Shown piece by piece: positions 11,247-22,800 of a stretch of 64,000 bases of DNA; position 1 is the first letter of the stretch, and the number at the start of each line of letters is the position of its first letter. The stretch comes from Dimorphilus gyrociliatus (taxonomy: Eukaryota; Annelida; Polychaeta; Dinophilidae): positions 972,942 to 1,036,941 of the forward strand of contig CAJFCJ010000009.1 of NCBI GenBank assembly GCA_904063045.1, written 5' to 3'. Made by a program: the position numbers and the translations under genes. A model generated the notes under the pieces. That model did no database searches. It was not told where the DNA came from and saw only the letters and a list, made by a program, of their open reading frames with translations.

Positions 11247-12587
11247 ATGGATGTTTCACCTCGAAAAGTAAATTTTTTAATTAAAGACTAAACTCAATCT
11301 TTTCATATTATTCTACTGTTTTTTTAATATTAATTATACATTAATTGTAGTTGAGACCTAGACGAAGTGCTAGGAAGAAGATCGAGGATCTACAAAAGGA
11401 GATTGAAGACGAGTGCAAAGAAGAAGGTAAATCAAGACCTGAAACAGGAGCTTCCCGAAAACGAAAGCGTACAAGCTCTTTTGAGGTGTATGATACCGAT
11501 GAGGATCAGCATGGTTGGTCTAAGGGAGATAAACTACGTTTGATCCAGGGATTACTCAAGTAATTTTGGAAGTTAATAATTACAATGAAACTTATTAAAT
11601 TTAAAATTCCTCGTAGATATGATAGCAGAGATCTGTTAAATCTGAGCATGACGACAAAGAGAACTGTTAGTGAATTACGGAGCTATTTCCTACGTCTGCA
11701 ACCCTCTCTTGGTAAAGCAATTCGGATAAAATGCTTTTGTTTTTCTAATAACTTAATCTCGATATATACAGGGAGCGTTTCAACAGTTTATTATTCTAGT
11801 CCTTGTCTGGAGGAGTGGGAAGCAATGGTGAACAATTTAGCCCTAAAGCACCAAGACTATTCGACATGTATATCAAAAGTAGTATCTCTAAAATACTGTC
11901 TGAGATTCTAAATTTTTCCATTTTGATTTTCTTTTATGTAGCTATTTAACGCAATTCAGAAAATTGAAGCATCACCGAAAAGACTCCCTGAGTCTGAAAC
12001 TAAGCAAGATCCCGGAGTTGATTGGCCCTCTATCTATGGATTTTTTTCAGACGCTCTCGCCGAAAAGCCTGTTCGTAACCTCAAGTTATTAGGTAAGATT
12101 AGTTGTCAGTTTTATACAAACAGCTATTCTATATTTTTCAATAGAATCAAAGATAGTCTTAGATGTCTTGGAAGAATTGAAAATATTTTGCGACTGTTTC
12201 CAAGCTTCTTCCTGCTCCGAAACTGTTCAAGAAGCCGTAAGGCAAATAGCTAAGAAAACGGAATACGAGAGACAATTTTCAAGGAAGTTTAGAATTCCTG
12301 GTAGAAGAGTAATATCCGAAGCAAAAGATGTCCCATTCGATTCTCTAAACCCTCTAGATTTACCAGAGGAATGTCTAAAGCTACGAAACAAAAAGGAAAT
12401 TGACGAGTTTTTGAAAGATTATCGATTCGGGAAATATATGGAATTGGTTAAGGCTTGGCCATACGTTTATAAACTGGATTTGTTCAAAGCTATTAGAAGA
12501 TCCTCTGATAAAAGTTACAAACTATATAAAGAATTAGATAAAACTTTACAACCTACATCTAAAGTTAATGCTAAACCAAAAACCTAA
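11247..12587 (+). CDS. SNAPC2: snRNA-activating protein complex subunit 2-like
   Basis: SNAPC2 (SNAP45) is a subunit of the complex that binds the proximal sequence element of snRNA genes. Six exons were read: 11247-11267, 11351-11559, 11617-11711, 11772-11878, 11942-12092 and 12145-12587. The protein starts MDVSPRK then a basic region. A SANT-like block follows, GWSKGDKLRLIQGLLKYDS, comparable with WSARDKRQLVRLLQ in human. The later block VDWPSIYGFFSDAL, then ESKIVLDVLEEL, parallels human VDFEKIYKYLSSV and ESAVVLDLLMSLPEEL. The C-terminus (KTEYERQFSRKFRIPGRR onward) is unlike the human one. Similarity is limited to these blocks, so the name is probable rather than certain. Confidence 0.68.
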
Positions 12588-12756
12588 CATTATCCTATAT
12601 TGAATTATATCGTAATAATCCTATGTTAATAGGAAATTGCTCTTCCAACACAATGATTTTTAATGAAATATCTATTGATTGTTTAAGCACAGTATATCGA
12701 CTATTGATATAGTGTAAAAACGTCTAAAACTTTAATGTTAACATTAACATGTGCAG

Positions 12757-13233
12757 CTATTTTGTTGGTGATAAATCAGATTTTACTGCTAATTTCTTCA
12801 AATATTCAACATTTGGCGTCTTTTCTTGAAGAAATACACTATTGGTTTCAATCTTTAACAATTCGTTTTTCTCGTATGGACAAAGAGGTAAAAATATCCA
12901 TCTTTTAATTAAAATAGCTCAGTTTGATTAAATAATTCAAAAAGTTTAAAGTTAGTATTGTTACCTTAATCCTCTTCTAGAGATATTAATTAAACGAATA
13001 AGAACTAAACAAATGATAATTAAGAGGAAAGCCGATGCTAGAAATGTACATATCAAATGCCAAAAATAAGTTTTTAGATAAAAGTTAAGATATTCAATAA
13101 AACTTGAAGATGATGACGGTTCAGGATCATAATAAGTTTTCACGCCTTTAGCACCGATATCAAAGAAATAATCTAATTGACATTTTATTAAAGAGAAATT
13201 AAGATAAACTAAAAGTTTACATAAAAAATTCAT
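12757..13233 (-). CDS. Small membrane protein with signal peptide and one transmembrane span, 137 aa
   Basis: Two exons, 13233-12965 and 12901-12757, join in frame. The start MNFLCKLLVYLNFSLIKC looks like a signal peptide. A short extracellular segment with a serine run (EPSSSSSFIEYL) precedes a strong hydrophobic helix (WHLICTFLASAFLLIIICLV) and a basic stop-transfer sequence (INISRRGLRW). A cytosolic tail of about 45 residues ends SPTK. The topology suggests a type I membrane protein, and small single-span channel subunits have a comparable size, but no family motif was recognised. It is convergent with the SNAPC2-like gene. Confidence 0.6.
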
Positions 13234-13649
13234 TCTGTTCCTTTAAAGAATTTAAATTATTTTTCTTATTTAAATTTAAAGAAAATAATTAAAATATAAA
13301 TATGAAAGTAAGAATAATGGAATTAAAACTGCTTAAAGACTTTATATTATAGGTGGCGTTTGCTGTACAAAAAAATATATTTATTCAGTATAATAACAAA
13401 TATATAAAACTATAAAAGCAGAGCGAAAAAGTAGAAACCGGTTAGTAAACGGTTACTACTATGACAACGAGTTGACAAACTTATATAAAAATTGATTTTC
13501 GATCGTTCTTTATTGAATATTTTTATCATGCCTACTATAGGTATAACAATACACTTTTGATAAGTTGTCTTAATGTTGACACTGGTTGGGGTCTGTTTAA
13601 ATAAGCCCCATTCTCGATAAGAATAGTCTTAAAAAAAAAACTTTTAAAA
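13234..13649. other. Intergenic region with AGGTGGCG site upstream of LRRD1-like gene
   Basis: A 416-base gap between divergent genes. It carries AGGTGGCG at 13351-13358, one of the recurring CTCF/YY1-like cores of this window. The rest is AT-rich without recognisable repeats. Confidence 0.5.
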
Positions 13650-16359
13650 ATGGAGAAGAAATTGCGGTTTGAAGACAGTTTAGATCTTGATAAGACCATT
13701 CCAGATTTAATTGAACAATCCCCGAACGGTTTGGTATTGAAGTTATGCAGCTCATCACTGTCAAAAATTCCCAATGGTAAGTGTTTTCAACCTGTTGGTA
13801 GGTCGATCACGTGATAATAATAAGAAAAAGTTATAAAAATCAATTCAATTAAGAAAAAAGAGAGGTTACTGTATAAAATTCGAATTGTGCTTGGTCATTA
13901 TCGAAAAGGATAACGTATCCTTTAAAGATGAAAGGAGTTGCGGCGCAAAATTATATAAAAATATACAAAAAAAACTTGCTTATACCATTCGAAATTTGCT
14001 TAGAAACGTTTAGTATACAAATTTACTTTAACAGAGTACTAAACTGCCGGTGAAAATATTGATTTTTCTAAAAACTTGTTTACTTTTTACAGGAGTTTTC
14101 TCTTCATCAGATATAGCAAAGGAGCTATCGAGTCTTATTCTTAATGATAACTCTTTAGAGGAATTAGATAATGATATATATAAATTGAAAAACTTACAGA
14201 TACTTAGTGCAGAAAATAATCGAATTCATATTGTGAATAGTGCTATTTACGCCTGCAAAAATTTGCAGATTATCAATCTCTCCCATAATGATTTAACAGA
14301 TCTGCCGAATGATCTCGTTTTTCTATCACAATTAAAACAACTTATCGTTACACATAATCAGTTAGAAGAACTACCCAAAGTTGTGTACAAGTTGAAAGGC
14401 TTGGAATTACTATCTATGGCTTCTAATAAGATAAGATACTTATCTGATGAAATTTGCCAGCTACAGAAGTTAATTGATTTCGATCTTGGTGATAATGAAT
14501 TGACGTGTATCAATTCGAAATTGTTTACTATACACTCCCTAAAAACTCTGGCTGTCCAAGGTAATCAGCTCAGGAACGTTCCTCATCTAATGGAGGATGG
14601 AGTCTGTTTAAGAAAACTTGATCTATCGAACAACAACTTTGATTTTATACCAGTTGAAATTTTAGAGTTAAAGTCTCTCCGACATCTAAATATGTCGGAT
14701 AATCAAATAATGCGAATTGATTGGAATGAAAGAATGACCAATTTAACGAGTGTTTTAGAAATGAACCTTAAAGGAAACGACCTAAATTACTTTTCTCCTT
14801 TAATTTTACAACCGCTACGTGATACTTTAAAAATATTGAACCTGAATGAGAATAAACTTGATTGTTTGCCACAGCAAATTGGTGATTTATACTATCTTGA
14901 AGAATTGTATGCAGAAAACAACTTAATAAAGGAAATTCCAGATGAAATAGCTTTTTGCACTAAATTAAGAATAATCAATCTAAATCAGAATAAAATCGAT
15001 AGTTTACCAGTCGAAATGAAAAGATTAAATAATTTACATATTTTGGAATTAGCCAATAACAATATTTCATTATTTTCGAATACCTTGGCAACTTTAACAT
15101 CGTTGAAAAAGTTAATTCTCTCCCATAACGAAATTGAAGATTTACCACTTGAAATGTCTAATTCAACTGGTATGGAATATCTTGACCTGTCGTTTAACAA
15201 GTTTAAAACACTTCCTTACTGCGCCTACAGTATGATCAAGTAATTTAAATAACTTTCTTGTTTGAATAGGTTGAAATAATATATTAAAATCATTATTTTC
15301 GTACAGGCTAAAAGTCTTAAATCTACAAAATAATCAATTGTCATTACTACACGGAGAAGTTGGTAATCTTTTCGAATTAGAAGAAATAAGGCTGGATGAA
15401 AATATTCTAGAGATATTACCGAAGGAAATGTGCAAGCTAAGTTTATTAAGGCATCTCTCCGTTTCCAATAATCGTCTTGGTAAACTTCCTAAAGAGAAAT
15501 ACCTAAGGAAATTAGAAGTTTTGGAATATCTAAACGTATCGGGAAACTACTTTGAATCATTTCCAATTCAGATAAAATCATTAATTAATCTTAAGTCATT
15601 AATATATAATCAGTACGATAGAAACCAAAAATTAGAAGAACTTCCCGAGGAGCTATCACAGCTTTCTAATTTAGAAAACGCAGAGTTTAAGTATAATGCT
15701 ATATGGCAAATAGACGCTGAGCCTTTAAGCCATTTACCAAAAATAAAAAGCATTCATCTGAATAATAACAAGATTGAGAGGATTACCGATGAATTTTGCA
15801 AAGCGGAGAATATTCAAAACATTCAAGTTCTAAGTCTAAATGGAAATTTGTTGACAAACCTTCCGTTAAATTTCGATTTATTAGCTAATTTAAAGTTTGT
15901 ATCCATTTTGTTAATAGCTTGTCGTTAAATAGTTATTAATTGCTTTCTAGGCACTTGGATTTGGAGGATAATCCTGTTCGATTACCTCCTTCAACTGTAT
16001 GCACAGCCGGTAATGTAAGAACGATAGGCTCCTTTATTAGAAGGGCAATATCAAGAAACGATGCCCTTTTATTAAGAGCTTTTGAATTGTTAAAAGATAA
16101 GATGAATAAACACGAACTTCGCTATTTGGCTCACAAATTTCGACTACCGGAAGTAGAAGTAACCGCAATAGAAAAGAAGCACAACGCAAAACAGGAATTA
16201 CATCAACGAGTCTTGGCAATTTTACATCTATGGAGGCAAGAGAATGGCGAAGAGGCAAACGTTGAAAGACTAATTCATATACTATACATCATTGGACTAG
16301 AAGAAGCTGCTGAACTGATTCGTGCTAATCTCATTTATACTCAAATCGTCAAATTTTAA
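13650..16359 (+). CDS. LRRD1: Leucine-rich repeat and death domain protein, LRRD1-like
   Basis: Four exons were read: 13650-13776, 14093-15239, 15307-15894 and 15951-16359, giving about 756 residues. The first 600-plus residues are more than twenty leucine-rich repeats of the short intracellular type (LQIINLSHNDLTDLP, LRKLDLSNNNFDFIP, MEYLDLSFNKFKTLP, LRHLSVSNNRLGKLP). The C-terminal 100 residues form a death-domain-like helical bundle (ELLKDKMNKHELRYLAHKF, then HQRVLAILHLWRQENGEEA and AAELIRANL). There is no ZU5 domain, which argues against PIDD1. No signal peptide or membrane span is convincing, so it is likely cytosolic. Intron 1 is unusually long for this window (316 bases). Confidence 0.82.
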
Positions 16360-16866
16360 TAAAATAAACTAGTGCCTTTTCATTCAGTATTAAGATTACT
16401 GCTATTTATAAAAATATTAATAATCTACTTCAACAAAGATTAACTAATCAATAATTAATATATAGAATGTTTTTAATATATGGTAATATATTCAAATATA
16501 TTTTAATATATGCAAAAAAATTAGTTTATTTTTTATAACCATTTTTCCAAAAAAGTTTATTGCAAATTAATTCGACGTCTTGGCACGTGCTTTTTTTTTT
16601 TTTTTTAAATGTTACCTTTTTTTCGAAATGAAAAATTCTCATATAAAATGTCCAAACTAAACCATGTGACATAACTAAAAAATTTTAATATTTAACTATA
16701 TACGTCTAAAGTCATACATAGTGGAATATATAAATCTCCTGTCCCTTTTAGACAGAGGGATAGAGACACAAACAGTAAGAGAGCGAGAGAGAGAGAGAGA
16801 GAATAGAAATTAAATATAAATTTTTCAGGAGGGAATAGGCCAGAAAATACTCTTTTTTTCCATTCT
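16360..16866. other. Convergent intergenic region with simple repeats
   Basis: About 500 bases between two convergent genes. It holds a run of T around 16591-16606, a GA microsatellite around 16785-16802 and clusters of AATATATT-like sequence. AATAAA just after the LRRD1 stop codon is a likely polyadenylation signal. No gene was recognised. Confidence 0.6.
16785..16802. repeat. (GA)n microsatellite
   Basis: Uninterrupted GA dinucleotides, preceded by an imperfect GAGAGCGA stretch, lie in intergenic DNA between convergent genes. Confidence 0.85.
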
Positions 16867-19800
16867 TCATGAGGCTAAAGCAGTGGGCCTTTCTTTATCA
16901 CTTTGAGCTGTTTGCTCTAATTGCATAGTCAACTGCAAAAAAACGCAAAATGTTTACTTATTCAGTTTATTTTCAATTGTGCTACTTACTTGACCCACTT
17001 TATTTATCCAATAACTTTTGTCGAAAGTTCTAGGATCGTTGTCGCTTATTGCGGCGGCGTCTAATAAAGCCTTTTCAGTATATGTATTTATCACCTATTA
17101 GAATATGATATATTACTTTTCGTTAATAAAGAAAAAAATTGATTTTCCGACTAACATTTGATGAATCGTTAACTGCTCCACCATATTTATCCAATTGTAA
17201 TCGAAGGGTTTGCTGATTTGTTAGGGATTTCTCTAAATCCGATCTTAATTTAACATTTTCCTTTTGCATTAAGCTCAGTTGATTATTTAGGTGATTAACA
17301 GCGTCAATATTACATTTTAAGCGATTATGTAAATCTTCAATAGTGTTTGCCTTTTCTTTCAATTCAGTTTCCTGTTCAGTTTCGTGTTGATTTAACTTCG
17401 ATTGTAATTGTTGCAGAAGAGATTGCTGTTGTCCACTTTGACTTTGTAATACTTTATATTTCTCATAATCAAGACGATTATCATCTAATTCTAATTTATA
17501 TTTTTGATTGGAACGATTTAAACTTGCAATTTGTTCGGTAAGGCGTCTAAAATAATAAAACAAAATTGGATTATTAAAAGATTAATAAGACATGAAAAAT
17601 GTTTACTCTTTTTCTGCTGTTAGGGAAACTATTGCTCTGCTTTGTTCTCGTATCTTATTTCCAAGCTTTTCATTAGCCGTTCTAATAGAATATTTGCAAA
17701 AACGATTGAATAAATTGTATTAAAGAATATAAATAGTGATTATAAACAACTTACTTTTGTTCTCTAACCCAAGTATTCACATTTTGAACGACCAGTTCGC
17801 TTTCTTTTCTAAGCCTCTCTGCATTGTGCTTCTCTTCTTCTAAATTCCTTTTCGTTTGGCTACAGTCGTCAGCTACCACTGAGTACTTTGATTTTATACT
17901 TTCAAGTTCTCTTTTGGCCATTTCGTACGAATCGGAAAGCTCTCTGAACTTTTCGTGAATGGTTGATGATTCTACTTTTAAGACGACTAATTCCTCTTCT
18001 TTGGCGCTAAGTTCCATTAGGGATTGACGGTTCTGTTCCTGTCTTGCGGAAACGTCTACTCTAAGACCTTCTATTGTCTCTTCGTTAACTTTTATTTGTT
18101 TCCTTAGACTCGTTATCTCATCTTCGTAGATGGCCATATCTAGACGTAATTTTTTATTCTTCTCCTCAACTAAATCGGTATCGTTCGTTAGAGCTTGAAG
18201 TTGTCTATGACATTGCTCTATGTCATGTCTAGCTGTTGTCAACTGTCTTGTTTTTTCACTTAGTTGTTCGACAGTCTCTTTATGGTTACCTTGAGCAGTT
18301 GCTAATTGGAGTTTAAGATCAGCTAGTGCTTGTTCACTTCTTATCAAATCATTGTGAGTACGTCTACAATCCTCCTTACTCTTATCTATTTCAGCATGCA
18401 TCTGTGAGACAATTTCCTCGTAGCGTTGTACCTCTTGAGCGTGTAAACTGTTTTGTTTTTGACCACTTTCCAAATTTAACTTTGCTACTCTTAGTTGACC
18501 TTCTTTCTCAGTTAGTTCTTCTTTTAGTAGCCTATTACGCTCCTGTTGAACATGATAGTCTTCCCTTACCGACAATAAATGTCTTTCATTTTCTGATATT
18601 TGGTGTTTGAGCTCCTTTTCGTTCATAGCATACCTTTCAGTATCGTTTTGCAAACGTTCTATTTGTTTGGCAAACTTGAGCAGTTTTTTATTCAGATCTT
18701 GCTGTTTAGACCTTTCGTTTTTAAGTTCGTCTTGTAATTCTGAAAGTAAATCATCTTGATGTTGAACTTGTTTAGCTAAGAGAGCTTCTTGTTCCCTCTT
18801 TTCATTTAATTCTCCTTCAATTCTTGCCATCGCTTGCTTATAAGTCATACATTCCTGTATAGAATTATGAGTCTCTTCTCTGGCGGCGAGAACATCCTTT
18901 CTTAATTTCTCTATTGTTCCTTTATATTCTTCAATTTCATCTTCGTAACTAGACGTTCTTTCCTTAAGCGTTTTAAGTTCTGTTGTTAGACGTCTAGATG
19001 TTTGTTCCAGTTTAACATTTTCGGACACTTTTGAAGAGTATTGCTCCTGCATATTGGTAAGACTTCTATTGACAACATCTAGTTTCTCTTCGTAATGAGC
19101 AATTTGCTGACTCGCCTCCTTAAATTGTTCTCTAATGGATGTTAAATCTTTTCGAGATTGTTCAATTTCGTCTGACAGTTCTACTACTCTATTGTCCGAA
19201 GTTTTATTGGATCTTTCTAAAGTATTTATATCTTGTCTTAAATTACGGATAATCTCCTCTTGATCATCGATCATTTGGGTTTTATTGGATATTTCTAATT
19301 TCATATTTTCAAGATTTAGTCTTGTATTATCCAAATCTTGAACCTTGATATTCATCGCATTAGATAATTGAAGTACTTCATTTTTAGACTCTGTCAATTC
19401 GCTTTCGAAATGGCCAACTGCATTTTGAAGTTGAGCAATTTCTGATCTATACTTTTGCTGTTCAGAGGCAGCGGCTAATTGATAATCTTGCATTGAAGAC
19501 TCCAGTCTTGCTATTTCTCCTTCTAGTGCTTCATTTTGTTCGCGCATTGATTCCAATTCGGATTTCAGATCATTCATATTCTCTTTCAGATCTGACGTTT
19601 GTCTTGACTTGCTTTGTAACTCGGATCGACTGTCCTCTAAATCATATTCTAACTGATTAATTTCTTCGCATCGTTTAGCGTAGTCCTCATCCGAATGAGA
19701 AAAAGATTGTTTGTATTGGAAAAGTTCTTCTTGATACTTTCTACACCTTTCTTCATGATGTATGCACTGATCTTGTGTCTCTTCTAAAGCTTCTTCAGTT

Positions 19801-22800
19801 CGCTTAATTTGCAATTGAAGAGTGTTTGTTAACTCGTTTGATTTATTTAAATCGGTTTGAGCAGCTGTTAGTTCACTTGTTAATTCTTTTATAATCTCTT
19901 CGCATCTATTCATCTGTGCTCTTGTTTCTTCCAAATCATTGCTAAGTCTTGTCATTTGTGCTTGCATAGTAGATATTAATCTCTCTTTCTCAGCATCCTG
20001 AGCGTTAACGGAAGCTAATTGTTGTTGAACTGATGCGAGGTTCTGTTGTAAGTCTGAAGCTCGTTCTGAAGTATCGGCATATTTCCTACTATATGTTGCT
20101 AACGAATCGTCCAATCTACGAACATCGTCAACCGCCGATTCTAATTCCGCTTCTAGGTTTGCAATTCTCTGATTAGCTTGGCCGAGCGTACTAGCTTGTT
20201 GGTCTAATTGGTTGTTTAATCGTTTAACTTCGCCCTCGCTGCATTCTTTACTGGAAACAACCTTAGACAAATCATCACAGCACATTTCATATTCAGATCT
20301 AACACGGGTTAATTCGTGGGTGACTTCGTCTAAATGTTCCAAAAATAGAAACATTGTTACTTTCTTTGGGTTATAAAATCGTATTTAAACGAGTGTTACC
20401 TAATTGGTGTTGTGCTTGTAAATTTTGCTTTTGAGACTCTTCCAAATGTTGTTGTAAAGTCTCCAAGTCCTTTGTATGCCGTCTTTTACAAGCGTCTAAA
20501 TCAGCTCTTAATTGATCTGAGGTTCGATCGCTATTTCGACACTAGATAGATACGGCATAAAATTATTTTACATTTACAGTTGAAGGTGATGGATACAGAA
20601 AAGGAATAGTGAAAAAATATAATAAAGAAAGAGAAAAGAGTAAAGAAAAAGATAAGAAAGATAGAAAGAGGACTGGTGATAGAAATATCTTTCTATTTTC
20701 TACCTCTAAAATACTCTTTTGTAATTCTTGTTGAAGTTGTTGATAAGCTCTGACATCTTCGCTAATCTGAATTATTAAGCGAGGAACGTTGATCATTTGC
20801 AATAAATATATAAAGCGCCATAAATTCATAAAATGCGATAATTATTTTATGATTATGAAAATCTAAATAGAACATATAAATACCTTTTGTTCTTTTAAGT
20901 CTAATTCATTACAGTATTCCTTAACTTGAGCTTGTAATTCCTTAACTCTGTTATTTAACCTTTGAACTTCGGAATCTCTTATATTTAACTATTAAAAGGA
21001 AATATTTGTGTTAAATAACAATAAAAATCAATTTGGAAAGAAAGTGCTACAGAACAACACTTACCTCTTCTATACCAGTTGAATATTGTTGTTGCATTGT
21101 ATCAATTTCCGTTTGTAATTTAATGATGCAATCGTCTCTGTTAGTTACTTCTTCCTGGCAAGTTTGATGTTTTTCTTTCGATATCGCCAACTCCAGTTCA
21201 ATTTCGTGAACTCTTTCTTCATAATGAACTAAATCCTTTACAGTTTTCGATAATTTATCCGTTAATGCTGTATTATCAGCGTTTAACTTTTCTACTTCGT
21301 CTTCATAAGTTGATATCTGTCATTTTAATAATAAAATATATAAATTCGTATTAATAAATACTATAAAAATATAATAAAGGAGTGAAAGTATTATTAGCTT
21401 ATTATCCGAATTAAATAACTGTAAAGATTGGCGAAAATTCAACCTTTTTCGATAAAATACTATTATTAACAACGAAAGACGAAAACCAAGCTGTAGCTGC
21501 GCCCATCATCTGGTCAAATATTGACTGCTTAGGCATGTCCTTTAAACAAAATCTTAAAAGAAGATAGATTGCTTTTTTACTATCAGTATAAACGTAGTGA
21601 AAGTGAGTACAATACTAGTAATTCAAGACTGTTTAATGCAACATCTTAAACAAAGAACAAAACATTACGTCACCTTGTCGAACGCTTTTTTATACTGATT
21701 TTCTAGTTTGTTCAATTTACTTTGTAGCTCTTCAATTTTACCGTCTCGGTGGGAAATCTGTAATTGAAACGTATAAAGAAATGTGATTATCCTCAAATTA
21801 AACTATTAAAAGTTGGTCAAAGGTTTTACTTACGTCATCAGCAGCTCTTCGTCTAGAATCATCAAAAGTGGTCTGAGTGTATGAAAGAGCGTGTTGCAGT
21901 TTTCTAATAGTTTCACTTTGCTTCTGATTCTTTTTTAAAGGTAAAAAAATATATATTATATAAATATGTATATAAGTGTCACGTGATGTTTTCAAAAAAA
22001 CAAAAAAGAATAACAATAATAATAACAAAGCAAAATAAACTTACTTCCAATGATTTTCCTTCTTTTTGACTCTTTAATTTAGTTAATTCGGAATGTAGCT
22101 TTTTAATAGCATCATCTCTGGAGGCAATCTATTAAATATATGAAAAAGATTTAGTTAAGCAAATCTTAATAGAAAAGAAATTCCATACTTTATTCATGCA
22201 ATCCCGTAGCTGCCTTTGTAAAGATTCATTGTCTAATCTAGTTTGGCTTAGAATATCCTCTTTAATTTCAACCTATGAAAAAATATAACAATAGTATAGT
22301 AATATACAAAGAAAACTATATGAACAATGGAAGAGCAAACCTTTTCATTAAGATTCTTAATCTCTGAATGCATTGAAGCTAGTTCACTGTTTAATTCATG
22401 TAGTTGAGTTTGATGGTGGCCTATCTGATCTGTTAGGCTAGTATTATCAGTTTTAAATGAGGATATTTCGGCCTCTTTAGATGCGATGACATCTTTCATA
22501 GCGCTTATCTAAATTAAAAGGAAACGTTAAAGTAAATAAAATGACGATAATTGACAGAAAATGAATTTTTCATACTTCATTGCAAAGTCTTTGAATTTTT
22601 TCGTCCATATTTTCTATTGTTTGCCTATCTTGAGCATTCTAAATTAAAGATTAATGTTTGTCAGAATTATGAAGAAGGATATTGCAAACAAGAGAATAAA
22701 ATAAATACCTTTTCCATAAGTTTACTTTTTTCTTCTTGTAGATTTATCAATTCATATTTGGCTTTTTCGACTGCTTCTTCCCTTCGTTTAACTTCCGACG

